DNA of 64,000 nucleotides from Rhytidiadelphus loreus (Eukaryota; Streptophyta; Bryopsida; Hypnales; Hylocomiaceae), in the NCBI GenBank assembly GCA_947034895.1, contig OX344765.1, positions 12,157,001 to 12,221,000 on the forward strand. Direction: 5' to 3'. The position numbers were made by a program, and so were the translations under genes. Below the pieces are notes generated by a model that saw only the letters and a program-made list of their open reading frames with translations, was not told where the DNA came from and made no database searches. Positions 12,100-24,100 of this stretch are shown here, one piece after another. Each line of letters begins with the position of its first letter. Position 1 is the stretch's first letter.

Positions 12100-13015
12100 C
12101 AATTTTTGAGTGTAGAATTTTTGGGCAGGGTACTGTGGACAAAGATTTGCATATTTTAAGCTGAAATTTTAATAGAAGGTAGAGGTGAGGAATACCTTTC
12201 ATATTCACAAAATTTAATGACATTTAGAAATATGAGTCAAAAGATATAGCTTAATATGTTACCTTTTTTCCAGCCTAGCAATCAAGCAGATAAGAAAAAA
12301 ATCACTTTTTTGAAAAACAAAATTTGAAATTGGTTTTCAAGAGTTATATATATATGTATAAAGTTTGAATCATTCCATTTTGATCAATGAGTCAAAAGTT
12401 ATGAGGAGTTTTAGTTTGCAGGCAGTTATGGAATCTCTACTCAAAAATAAACTTTGAAGTCCTTTCTCTTATTCAATTTTCAATATTTTTTGAAAATATA
12501 AAATCAGAGGATGCAGATTGTTTATTACAACATTGCAACCATGATTGGGATTGGCATTTTTCAATTCCATAACTAAATTCTTAACAATTTTGTATTTTGA
12601 ATTGTTCTCTACTTCTTTCTACTTACTAGTTTTTTCCTACATGTTGTGCAATTCCAAATGATGTGAATTTTTTTTAAACATGTATCCAACTTGTCTAGGA
12701 AAAAGAATCCAAAGAAGCACCACCATTTTGGACATTTTTTCAGAGAAAAGTGAGTTTGTGAAGCACAGCTGCCCTCTTTTTCGCAAGGCCCCCCAAAAGA
12801 AGTCAATGAATTTGAACGCTTATATCTTGCAATCCATGCGGTGAAAATTTCTGAAATTTTTTCCACATCTTTTCTAACTAGCTTACTACAAGATCCTACG
12901 GTTACTTGTGTCTAAAAATGTTTTTTTCTTCTTCTAAAAGTTGGTACTTGTTTTAGAAATGGTATTTTTGGAGGGTTTTGGTGAAAACATAGTCAAGGAA
13001 CTTAAGGGATTAAAA
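12100..13015 (+). repeat. Dispersed repeat R1-like, inverted relative to 23430-24365
   Basis: Shared with 23430-24365 in reverse orientation. Blocks include TCATTCCATTTTGAT, GTTATGAGGAGTTTT, TTGTTTATTA, TTGTGCAATTCCAAATGAT and CATGCGGTGAAAATTT-like sequence, ending in a CTTAAGGGATTAAA-type terminus. Non-coding. Confidence 0.65.
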
Positions 13016-13866
13016 ACCTAAATGAACCATTATCAACTTCCAACTTCCATATCTCTTATTCTATGTTTGAATCAATCCTTTTTTTTTCTGCTTTCTAAAA
13101 AAGTGCCAAGATGAACATCACTTAAAATTTGGTGAAGCATAGTATTTCTACCTAAATCCATCTTTTGAACCTAATTCATATTCATGCACTTTTTCATCCA
13201 AATTTGGTGACTTCATTCACATTTTTAATAGAGATGAAAAATTTCTAGCAAAAAAAGATTACTTTTATTTTTAAATGGTGCAATCTAGCCCCATGGTGCC
13301 AAAAAAAAGGGCTGGTTTGAATTGATCAAAAAATTGAGATGGGAAGGGTTCAATTAGTACTGGAAGGTGGAATCAAATATTAAATACACATGCTTATAGG
13401 AAAAGCACATGAAAAACAAAGGATGGATTTAAAGGATATTTGGGAAAGGATACAAACAACAATACAAAGTTATTGACATGATACAATCACTCAACTCTTA
13501 CTAGCGCACCGATCCACAAGATTTGATTTTTCAAATTTTTTTTTTGTATTTACACTGGTACACAGTGAAAAAGCTTTCTCTAAAGAAGAGAATCAGAAGT
13601 ACAGTACAGTACATCAACAGTTAGCCATGTGATCTAGTGTATAACTGCACTTAAGTAACTATACAAAGGACGTTATCAGATCTTTAGCTTTTGATGAAAT
13701 TCGTCATAACTGTACTGGCTTTTATGCAGAAGTTTACGACTATTCTAAACAAGTTATCTAGGGAAAGAGAATAACTTGCCGAACAAGAAATTTGAGCAAA
13801 ATACAGTCTGGGAGTTGAATAACAGACAGCAAGTTGAATCACAGGACAAGAAAATGGATAAGTAGT
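13016..13866. other. Sequence 3' of HCS1
   Basis: The distal part is AT-rich repeat-like sequence. From about 13500 the composition shifts toward that of the gene, so the HCS1 3' UTR and polyadenylation region probably lie here. No polyadenylation signal could be assigned with confidence. Confidence 0.4.
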
Positions 13867-16800
13867 TCACATTTTCTTCCTCATCAGACCTTTCAGGAAG
13901 TCAAAGCTGCAACAATAACCAAACGAGGCGTTAATAGCTACGCCATGCTGAAGCAATTCAATTCAATGATAGAACTGATGGAATGATGGAAAAACAATAT
14001 CTAGGTTGTTTCCCACGTCAACTGCTAGTCTCTGCAGCGTTTACCTGTTGCCATCGGGATGAAGTTCGTAAGCCTCTGAGGCATCGTCAACAGCTCGCAA
14101 GTAGCCTGATGGCGTCAGCCCCTGCAAAAAATGATGAAGCAGGAAAGAAGACCACAACAGTAAGAGGTATTCGAATGATTATAGGTGCCTTGAACATTCA
14201 GTCTGCAAGAAAGATAGAAGATAAAAAGGTACAGAGGCTTACTTGTATCTTAAGAGGGACATGCGATACTTCAGAGTTGTGTTCCTGCCTCTCCTCAAGT
14301 ACTATTGTTTGACCACTGTTGAGAGAAAGCACTGATAAATGAAATAGGAAATGCCAGACGAGCAACAATTAAGGTAACCACACCTCTTATGGACACTTTA
14401 AGGTTTGATGATCTAATTGTTAGAAACACCTATAAGAACCTAAATAATTTTGAATCTAAAATCTTGGTCATCACATTATGAGGCGTAATCAAATCACCGT
14501 CGTAATTAGGTACTCCGTCAAATAATTTTTCCTCAACATACATAACGACTGCTGGGTAGGAGTGAGTGACAAACCTGTGCAGCCACCTTTTATAGTAGTC
14601 GCTTTCAAGTGCAAAAAACCCTGCAGTAATAGATTTGATAAGAAAGTAGTAATTCTAGGTTCGAATTTATTGCTAGACCTACTCGATTTGCTTATCTCAA
14701 ATATGTCTAATTATACAAACAATGTCTTCAAATAAAATTGAATTACAAAAACTAACAGACTCTCAAAACTTCAGTCATTAATCACGATCCTGCCATACAA
14801 ATTGAATGTAACATCGACTTGTAAGCGAGTGTTCCAATCTCACTAACTAAAACCAAAGTATAATACTAAATTTCAATCGAAGAGAATATACTTCAAACTT
14901 TGATGCCCGGCATCTGAATGATTAAAACATCTTCGACAGGTATTTTGATCAATACTTCAGTTCACCTTGAGTGCAGAACACATCAAAAAGATTCTCGAAC
15001 TTGCTGATGATAGCCGCTAGCAACTCGTCCCGAGACAAGCCAGGAGCTTCCTCATTGATTTCTTCTAGCAAGGCATCCAGACAAGTTGTAGGCAGCCTGT
15101 TGCCCACATTCAATCCGACTCCTGAATTCTCGTTCAAAAGTTTGCATAAAAAGACAAGCTATCAGAGATGGTACATTGCATTTATCAAGTCGCATGATGA
15201 TAAAAAGTGCTGGATACTAAGGGATCACACATTCACAGGCAAGTGCAAGAAATTGTACATTCTCAAGTACTATCACCCTTTGAGTTCCCTTGACAAATAA
15301 GTTTTATAAACGTACACTGCCAGACATTTCTTCCTGGCTGAGGAACACCAAATCCCAAATTCCAAAAGGAAAAAATACCGTGCTCACCAACCACAATGTT
15401 AAACTTCTTTGAACTGTAAGTTGATGTACAAAGAACCCCTCCAACTTTAAGCCCATTTGCATATAAGTCATTTGGCCACTTGATTTTCACTTCCGGAGGT
15501 TTGAGACCCTGCAGTAAAGAAGTACATTGCTTAGATAACATTGACTTTACTACAGTGCACTGCAACAATGCCACTATATCAGTAAAGTATATTAGAATCA
15601 GTTCGATTCCAGAAATTACACTAAACACTAGTAGTAAGACAAAAGAAGATGTGCTAAGGACGACAAACCTCAGCTGGTTGAGCATTTGCTTCTACAGTTG
15701 AAAAGCAACGAGTAACAAAACAATTTCAAGTAGCAAAAAATAAAGAAGGATGAGGATTTTCAGAGGATGTGCACGTACTTTGCTTGTGCAATGACTTTCA
15801 ATAGCCTCAATAATTGCAAGTGCTGCTACGTACTGCAGAAAGGGAACTGCACGCCCATCTGACATCTGAAGGGTAAAGGAGAACATGAGGCAGCCCTCGG
15901 GTGATTCCCATGAGTTGCCAGCACGGCCTGCAGATGCAATGCGGTGGTATTATTTCAACATTGGTTCTGTATACTTTTACTTATAAGGCCAGTACACACC
16001 TCAAGGCTTGAACAAAGCAGATAGTCTAAAACCAGGCTGTAGAGACACACAAATACATATCTTGATGCAAGCAACAGACGAAGCAGTGAATGACGCGATT
16101 CTGCTCACCTTTTCCTTGGAATTGAAAATCCGCCACACTGAGCGTCCCCACAGGAAGAGTTTTACAGTTTCTGTCAACCACCACGAAGTGTATTTTAGAG
16201 CAGAGCATTGTATACAGATGGCCATGTTTATGACTCCTTCACCGACTCCATCAGAAATCTTGTAATTCGCTAAAAAAGAGCCAAGAAAAATTCGCATTTA
16301 GCTGAGTTCACCAGGAAATGCATTTAAAACTTGAATTCATCAACCACAGAGGGCAAAATGACCATGCATGAAAGCTTACTGGGACAGCAGGGTATGAGTG
16401 GAGGGCAGTTCATGAGCATAAAACAGCAGTCGTCCAAACTGGCGAGTCATAAGCTGGTCCATGAATATATCCACACGAAATCCATCTTCAGGAAGTGCCG
16501 CCTGCCCATATGCTACTAAAGTAGCACCTTCGGGAAGCTTCAACTCTCCAGCAGAAGTAAGACTCTCCGCATAACTTATCTCTGATTCTGACTTCCCAGC
16601 AACGGCAATTACAAACTCCTTGGAATCTGATCACATCCACACCTTATCAGAATCGATGAACTTGCTCCAAAATCTAATACATCTTTCTCGCTTGTAGATG
16701 AAAACCAGATTATAAGATTGGAGCTGCTCAAGATCCCGAGTTCTACTACACATAGCCGAGAGCAAAGGACTCATTCCTTGAATTAGAGATCTTACCCATA

Positions 16801-17918
16801 GTCTGCTTCCGAATGTTTCCTCCCGCTATTCCAACTTCGTGGTCGAGACTTTTCAGAGAAGGCTTCCCAAGGTCACTCTCCTCACCTTTCCCAACACATT
16901 TATCCGAAGACTTCCCAACGTCACCCTCTGCAACTTTACCTACTGATTTTCCAGTTGCTGTCCCAATACCACCTTCAACTTTCGATACCATTTTCCCTGC
17001 CTCGTTCTTCCCAAGCTTTCCCACACTCTCATTTTCATCTTTTCCAACTGATTTACCAACGGGTTCACCTTCAGTCCTGCGTGTCGTACCCACATTCTTT
17101 CCTTCAGATTTTCCAACTGATTTGCCCATCTGCTCCACCTTGCCCGCTTCCTCTTCCGACTTGCCTACCGTTTTTCCAACGCCCTCAACCTTCCCTGTGC
17201 TCCTTTCAGGCTTACCCACATTTGGGTCCTTTTCCTCCAACTTACCAACAAATTCACCTTCAGAACCGTGTGCCTTACCCACATTCTTCTCTTCAGATTT
17301 TCCAACTGATTTACCCATCTGCTCCACCTTGCCCACGGCATCTTCTTCCGACTTGCCTACCGTTGTACCAAGACCTTCAACCTTCCCAGTGCTCCTTTCG
17401 GACTTACCCACATCTGGGCCCTTCCCCTCAAACTTGCCAACCTGGTCTGCATGTGATTCAATCTTACTAACACTCTTACCAGGCCCTTCCATCGCAGACT
17501 TGCTGAAAACTTCTTTATACACTGAAACCGCTGGATCAGATACAGAGTGTTCCTTGTTCCTTTGCTTCTGCTCACTCACAATCCCCGTCACACCCGCCGA
17601 TCGTTCTAATACCTCCAAACTTGCATTCGTAACAAAGATTCCATCTGTGTCACTGCCAGCCCCCGTTGGCAATGTTAATCCATCTGCTGAAATCCGCTGG
17701 TTATTGGGCGATGCAGAAGATCCTCCAGACACCATTACAGCTAGAGGATTGCCTGCTGACAAAGCAGCAACCGTAGGAGTCGTCAAATAGACCGTTTCAA
17801 GCCTGCGATTTATTCTAGTGTGAGACGTCCGAATGAAATATGTCTGATTCTTTATAGATTGACTCAAGCCAGTGCCGCTAATTGTGAGCCTCTTGATAAA
17901 TCCACAGCTCATGGCCAT
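13867..17918 (-). CDS. HCS1: Biotin protein ligase / holocarboxylase synthetase with long N-terminal extension, ten exons
   Basis: Predicted 697 aa from 17918-16796, 16626-16380, 16170-16109, 15927-15779, 15508-15388, 15121-14966, 14620-14575, 14315-14243, 14121-14045 and 13906-13867; all introns are GT-AG and phase closes throughout. The enzyme activates biotin to biotinyl-AMP and transfers it to a lysine of carboxylases such as acetyl-CoA and methylcrotonyl-CoA carboxylase. Seen: GKGRAGNSWESPEG (residues 476-489, the BirA-type adenylate loop), KWPNDLY (537-543), VGVGLNV (567-573) and the C-terminal cap YELHPDGNSFDFLKGLM. The catalytic half from residue 374 aligns end to end with plant HCS1 (about 367 aa). 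Residues 1-373 are extra: a basic, Ser/Thr-rich start that could be a transit peptide, then a VGK-rich repeat. TGA directly precedes the first ATG; a second ATG lies two codons on. The Met at 374 could start a cytosolic form. No disabling change is seen. Confidence 0.95.
17061..17441 (-). repeat. Two-copy tandem repeat inside HCS1 exon 1 (VGK-rich)
   Basis: Unit 1 is 17441-17250 (residues 160-223) and unit 2 is 17249-17061 (residues 224-286), 192 and 189 bp. Each unit carries PxVGKxERSTGKVEG, VGKSEE and VEQMGKSVGKSE in the same order. Degenerate VGK spacing continues to about residue 351, giving 17 VGK triplets. The repeat is Lys/Glu/Gly-rich and probably disordered. Confidence 0.9.
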
Positions 17919-18374
17919 TCAAGCGGCATGCACTAACCTAACAATCACAACACGGAATCTCATCAAAATCCCTAACTGAGTGACTCCGGTCTGAGAGGTG
18001 TAAGCTGAACATGGTTCCGTTTCACAAGTTGGTTCAAAGACCAAACAAGTTTCTCTAAATTGGGAACAAAAGAAACACTGCGACCTGCAGTCGCTGATCA
18101 CTGTCCGCGAAATACCCGATTCACAAGATTCGGATAGTGCAGCAGACTCACCATCAAAAATTTTCCCGGAAACTCTCAATTCTCTTGCAAATCGTTGCGA
18201 TCCAGCTGCTTCACGGCCACTGCCTGTATCCCGCAAGCCCCAAACCCCAAAATCATCAACAACATCGTTAGGGGTTGTCACACCTTCTCCGAGAATGAAA
18301 TGAGAAGGTATGGAGTGAAAAGAGGAGCCAATAGGGGCCATGAAGAAGGTGTGACACCTTCTCCCTTGTGTCAT
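17919..18374 (-). other. 151-codon upstream ORF abutting the HCS1 start (TGAATG)
   Basis: An open frame in the same reading phase as HCS1 runs from an ATG at 18374 to a TGA at 17921-17919, which touches the HCS1 ATG. The protein has no recognisable domain. A strong donor-like GGTGAGTCTG lies inside it near 18153 and acceptor-like CAG/TAG sites precede the HCS1 ATG, so part may be a 5'-UTR intron. Arabidopsis HCS1 is known to have an upstream ORF and alternative 5' splicing affecting targeting; equivalence here is inference. Near-palindromic GAAGGTGTGACACCTTC lies at about 18344-18361. Confidence 0.45.
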
Positions 18375-18427
18375 GTGGAGAATGAGAATGGAGAATGAGA
18401 TTTACCTGCGCAAATTCCGAAGTTCTC

Positions 18428-18825
18428 GAACGCAAATCCGTTTGTGTCAGTACCTCTTTCAATCCTGCTCTTTCAATCCTGCATGCTCAATCGCTACAAA
18501 ACTCCAAACCCTAAGTAAGTCCCGAATCTTTTGGATTTTAAAAAATGAGCTGGAATTCCAATGCTTTTCGATAAAGGAACTAAAGAAAAAGGCTCTACAG
18601 AGGAATGACACCAGCAACAAGAGCAAAACATCCAACACGAATCCACTTGTGTCAAAAGCTCCACCTCTTTCAATCCTGCGTGCTCGATCGCTACAAAACT
18701 CCGAACCCTAAGCCCCAAGTCTTCTGGATTTTAGAAAATGAGCAGGAATTCTAATGGTTTTCGATGAAGAAACTAAAAAAAGAGAGATTCTATAGAGGAA
18801 TGACAACGCAACAAGAGTAGAGCAG
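18428..18825 (-). promoter_or_regulatory. HCS1 5' flank with imperfect tandem duplication and telo-box-like motif
   Basis: Copy 1 (about 18428-18630) and copy 2 (about 18636-18825) share CTCTTTCAATCCTG, CGCTACAAAACTCC, GGATTTTA, GAATTC, TTTTCGAT, AGAGGAATGACA and CAACAAGAG at an offset of about 196 bp. Copy 1 holds AAACCCTAA at 18506-18514, a telo-box core on the plus strand; copy 2 has the one-base variant GAACCCTAA. Telo boxes are typical of plant promoters for growth and translation genes. Transcription start was not determined. Confidence 0.7.
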
Positions 18826-19019
18826 CGCGAAGAGGAACACCTGAGAGAAAAAAACTTGAAATGGATTCTCGGGATGCAGAAAAAACGAAATGCGGCAGCT
18901 TCAATTCCAATGTGCGCGCAATTCTTGCACTAATCTCTAACGCGAGTCGAAGGTGAAAATGGCAGGCAGGGAGAGCGGAGCAGTAAAAACTTCGCACAAG
19001 GTACAAGGTCGATAAAGCG

Positions 19020-19275
19020 CTCGGGCACTCACTAAAAGTGTCCAGCTCTTGACATGTACACTTTTCGTACATGTTGCTTTTTCATTGTGCTAGCAGAGTA
19101 CAAGTAGTGTACATTTTAGCTTCTAGTGATCACTGCGTTTCAACTTCAGAAATTCATAACTAGTTCCTAAAAGCTTCAAAATATATGAAACGACTTGGAT
19201 TAGATTCCAATTCCACTTTTCTTTCTAAGAAAATTTATTGAAAAATATTTTCAAGTAGTTTAACTCCTAAAAGCC
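19020..19275 (+). repeat. Dispersed repeat R2, copy 1
   Basis: Shares with 43360-43625 and 49630-49890 the ordered blocks GTACATGTTGCTTTTTCAT-like, TTCAACTTCA, AAATTCATAACT, TATGAAACGACTTGG, ATTCCAATTCCA and AATATTTTCAAGTAGTTT. It sits at the far end of the HCS1 upstream region and runs straight into an R1-type segment. Confidence 0.75.
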
Positions 19276-20215
19276 CAAGGCCATTTTTCTGTCAAAACTA
19301 CTCAAACAAAATTGTCATTTTTGCTGCATTCACCAATGAAAATTGAAAAAATATATTTTTTTGGAATCTAAACGTAGGATCTTGTACTTTACTTGTCTGA
19401 GATCATGTGGTAAAATTTTCATGAAGTTTGACCGCATAGATTGGAAGATAATAGCACTTTTCAAAATTGGAAGAAAAACAAAAGTTTTTTTAACATTGGT
19501 CTGCAATTTCAAATGACTTTGACCGTTATTTGTGGAATTTCTTTTGCTTATGGGCTTTAAATTGAAAAAAAAATTGTATTGAAGAATTGAGTTTAAATTC
19601 TAGGAATTTTAAAAAATAAAAAAATAAAAAACTTGATTTTCATTCTTTAAAAAACTATTAAGTAGATATAGGTTCAAGAGTGAATGAAAAACTAAATTAT
19701 TAATAGCTCTAAGATGGGATTGAAACACAATAATCCCAATGGTGAGATTGTTCTAGTAAACAAATTTAACCTTGTCAAATGATTTTTTTCTAAAAAATTG
19801 TGAAAATTGTAATAAAAAATGAATCTTGTAAGTTATTTTTTCAAGAAAATGTTTAGATTGCCCAAAAAACAAGATTGTTCGTAACTTTCACATCACTAAT
19901 TCAAACGGAATGAATCAAAGCTTCACATGTAGATGAAAGTATGATCTATAAGAAAAAATAATTAATTCAATTTCAAGTTTTGTGGATTTAGGGTCAAAGT
20001 CATCTGAAATTGTTGAATGAAAATTAAACTCGTTGAATGAAAATTTGGACTTTTTGTGGTATAACTTTTGTTCTTGAGCACCAATTGAAATAAAAATTAT
20101 ATTCCCATGAAGCTAACAAGTTTTCCTATCTTAAGAGAAAGTTTCAAAAAGTTTATTAAAAATTGAGATCACAGAAACCTACCCAAAATCCATTTTGTTC
20201 CCCAAGGGGACAATG
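19276..20215 (-). repeat. Dispersed repeat R1, reverse copy
   Basis: Reverse-complement relative of 6980-8470 and 46540-47470. Blocks include ACGTAGGATCTTGTA, AATCCCAATGGTGAGATTGTTCTA, CTTTCACATCACTAAT, GAATGAATCAAAGCTT, TATAACTTTTGTTCTT and GAAGCTAACAAGTTTT. Non-coding. Confidence 0.7.
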
Positions 20216-21069
20216 GGCCTTAGTTTAGGGGGTAACTTCCCCAAATTAATGTTTAGCTCTTAAATGGGCGCTTCTATAAACCGCCTACCTTAGAAAACTT
20301 TTTCAAGCGCATTTCTCTTTCTTCAAAGGAAAAGAAATAAAATTCTTACTATCTTCGTAGAATTTTAGGACCTCCTACCTTAATTGCAACTCCAATTGAA
20401 TTCATGGCAATTCCATTATAGAATATTTTTTGCATGCTAACATTTACCATGCAAAAGTACTATATGAAGACTTTTAGTTGTTTGATTTTGGGGAATTTTG
20501 GGTGTAATGCTCATCTTTCCCACACTTGAAATCATTGATTGTTGGCAACTTTTAGTGTATTGTTTGCCCTTCATGTTTGTGTTGAGTATACCATTTTAGG
20601 ATTGTAGGGGTTTGTTTGAAGAGAACACAACTCTTGAGAACAACAATTTTCTTGTGGATGTGGACGTAGGTCATGTGAGCTTGACTTTAGGATATTAGAC
20701 CAGTCTTGCTCAACTATGGCATAGGATTGATGATCGACAACGAGCCAAGGGCCAAGGATGGTTTGACAGACAAGGACAAAGTTTAGAGTAATGACCTAAT
20801 ATTGAATAGACGAACAAGTTTACAACATGAAAACAAATGAGATTGAAGGTACTGACAGGTATTATAATGGAGTAATTTTTTTGTTGGAGTATTATCAAAT
20901 GGAGACATTTTTGTTCCTTCTTGATTATCAAATCAAATGTGTTTTATCACATTTCAACATAGTGTTGGGATGGTTGTAGAATATAGCTTTTAGAGACATT
21001 AGGAGCAAAATTATTATGTTATGATGATATTTGTATTTTCCAATTTCATTACTTGTAGCTAATTGTATG
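20216..21069. other. Gene-free stretch
   Basis: Single-copy-looking AT-rich sequence without a supported gene. The 73-codon minus-strand frame at 20710-20931 has no recognisable motif. Confidence 0.4.
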
Positions 21070-21180
21070 CACTAGTAGAAAAAAGGGTGTTTTATAACTG
21101 GTCAAACAATCATTAGAAGTTCTAAATGACTATGGGCCAAAAAAATATGACTACGGGCCAAAAAAATGTGTAGTTTCTAA
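21070..21180 (+). mobile_element. CACTA-type left terminus
   Basis: CACTAGTAGAAAAAAGGG at 21070-21087 is the characteristic 5' end of plant CACTA (En/Spm) elements. It is followed by a 21-bp direct repeat (TGACTAYGGGCCAAAAAAAT, twice) of the kind found as subterminal repeats. No transposase is visible downstream, so this is a truncated or non-autonomous element. Confidence 0.55.
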
Positions 21181-24100
21181 GGTGCTAAGTGCAACAATCG
21201 TAGATTAGTGATTTGAATGATTCGTGGATGATGAGAAGATGAAGCAAAGAACAAAAACTTTTTCACCAATGATTTACCATGCTTCTTATGCTAGCATTAC
21301 TGATGTAGATAGTCTGTAGTCAAAATGTCAAGCATAATGGAGTTGGGTAATAATAACTCTATGTAGTAAATGAATAATAAATAATTGTCTTTTCACTACC
21401 AATAGGATAATGTGGAATTTTACAGATTTTGATATTTGTAATTCCAAATTAGCACGTTTTGATAGGATTAGTCGTGATATAGTTATAGTACAGACATTAT
21501 ATGAATGATTTTTTTTTTTACAATGTCCAATATTTATATATTGGTTGGGATCATTATCAAATGGCAAATGCATACATTTTATAAAAAAATTATACTATAT
21601 ATTATTTATTTGATTTTGATTACAATAATATGATGAAAAAAATGACAATATTTTAAGTAGCTTCAAGGTGACACCTTTTTACTGTCACGCACAAGTCATT
21701 TATTAAGAGAAGAGAACTACCTAATAAACTCATTAGTTTGAGATTTAGTTTATGAAACTTCTTTATTCTTGGACTTAGTTTTCATTTTCCCATTTTTCTA
21801 TTTTTTAAGTTTCAGTATGTTGAATTAAAAGAATTTTTTGGAGTCTCAAGAGGAAGAACCTCAACTAGAGTTGAAGCTTAAGTTTTCTTTGTCACAATTG
21901 CCGGATCGACCTATTTGTCACTAGATTTTACACCTCCACAAGAACATTCTCAAAAAAAAGTTGGGCCTTCTCGACTACCAAAATAACCTCACGTGAAGAA
22001 ACAATGTGACAAAAATCTTCAACATGACGCTCGAGTATATTGCAAGTTGAATGTATCAAGTTTGGTAGTCGAAAAGTGACATTTGAAGGATGTTTTGAGA
22101 GTCTCAACAACGAACAATATTAATATATGGTTAAACATATTGAAGGAAGACTTAGCCACTAATGTTGGTAAGAAGGATTAGTCAATCTTTTGACTAAAGT
22201 AGACTATACAAAGTATATTATTGTTATTGTTATACGCATCCTCAAGTTCTTGCAGATGGAGTGACACTTATCTTTAAACTTTGCTTTTTCATCTTTAATA
22301 GGTAATTGTTAAATTGTAGTCTTTATTTTCATACTTGAACTAATTTTCTAATTTATTTTGTGTATATAAAGTTGTACAAAGAGAAATGGAGATAGTTTAA
22401 ATTCTAATTGAATTTTGGAGTGAAAAGTCTTCTAGATAAGGATAAAAAGGAGTTTTGTGGTCAATAGTGTTGGCCAATGGGTGTTAAGCTAGCCATATGG
22501 TCAAGGTATAGGCTAAGGATAAAGTGAAGGTTAAGTAAGTGACTATTTTGTTCCTTTTCATAGTTTGTTGGATTTAATTGTGTGTTTGAAGAACCATTGT
22601 GTGTTGTATATTAGCAATGTTGAAATGAAAGTTTGTGAGAATGTTCTTCTTCTTCTCTTGTTTCCAAAAAATTATGAGTTGCTCTATTTGAAGTTTATAT
22701 GAGAAAAATATGCTTGATGGAGTAGGAGACAATTAATTGTTATAGAGCTTGAATGCAGAATTTTTGGATGCTTATAATTATGTAGTGAAGAAGTATCTAG
22801 TTTTAAGATTTGGTATGTTTAAATTTAGAGTTGTTAGCTTTCCAAAGAGGTATTACACTCTTAGCTTGGAATTAGGGAGTAAAAGTTATGGATAGGGAGT
22901 GAAGTCGTGAGGAGTTGCCTTTGAGTTAGCGCGAGAAAACTTTTACTAGCTATAAAAGTCGAACGATATGAGATTTTTACATAAGATTTAAAGGATTTAT
23001 AGATATTTGTGTTAGCTTTTGAAAAACTAACACACTCTTATTTTTGAAGTTACAAAATGCAAAATATGGGTTTGGAAGTGAAAGTGAGAGGAGTTGACTT
23101 CAAGATTGAAAGTGTCAATTCTGAAAAGCTATAAAATATGAACAATATCTTTTGGAGCTCATAAATTTGAAGAGATTGCAAAAAAAATTGTTAGCTTCTT
23201 GAAAAGCTATGACAATCTTGGTTTGAAATTATTAAGTCAAAGTTATGGGCTTTGAAGTGGAGGAATGTACAAGTGCCTTTGAAATTGGAAGCGTCAACTT
23301 CAACGTGCTATAAAATATGAAGAATATGTTCATTGACTTTGAATTTTAGATAAATTGCACAATATTTTATTATCTTTCCATGAAATTAAAACATGTTTGA
23401 TTTGGAATTTTGAAGTAGCTATGGCACTCATTTAATCCCTAAAGCTCAAAGACTATGTTTTCACCAAAAACGTTCCAAAACTGTCATTTCTAGTGCAAGT
23501 ACCAAATTTTTGAAAAAAACACAATTTTGGACACATATAACCGTAGTATCTTGTAATACATTGGTTTGAAAAGATGTGGAAAAAATTTCAAATTTTTTCA
23601 CTATGTGGATTGTAAGATATTAGCATTTGAATTGACAAAAATCCTTTTTTTGTCCCCACAAAAAACCGAGTAGCTGCACTTCAGAAGGTCATATTTGTAG
23701 GAAAAAATGTCCAAAATTGTGGTTACTCTTTCAATTCATTCTTCAAGGCAAGTTGGCTACATGCTTGAAATTTTTAGATCATTTGGAATTGTACAACATA
23801 TAGGAAAAAAAAAAGTAAGTAGAAAGAAGTAGAGAATGATTGAAAATACTAAATTGTTAACAATTTATTTATGGAATTTAAAAATGTCAATTCCAATAGT
23901 TTTGATGTTTTAATAAACAATCTAGACCCAATTTTTTAATTTTTTTCAAAAAATATTGAAAATTGAGTTCAATAAAGGACTTCAAAGTTTATTTTAGAGT
24001 AGATATTCCATAACTACCCACAAACCAAAACTCCTCATAACTTTCATCTCATTAATCAAAATGGAATGATTTAGAGCTTTCCACGCATATATAAATGAAA

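Noticed and set aside
13983..14312. 109-codon plus-strand frame
   Set aside because: Covers HCS1 exons 8 and 9 and their intron on the opposite strand.
16955..17470. 171-codon plus-strand frame overlapping the same repeat
   Set aside because: Another antisense frame of the repetitive HCS1 exon 1.
16813..17790. 325-codon plus-strand open frame rich in FPT/LPT
   Set aside because: It is the antisense shadow of the HCS1 VGK repeat: GTNGGNAAR codons read backwards avoid stops. No independent start context or domain.
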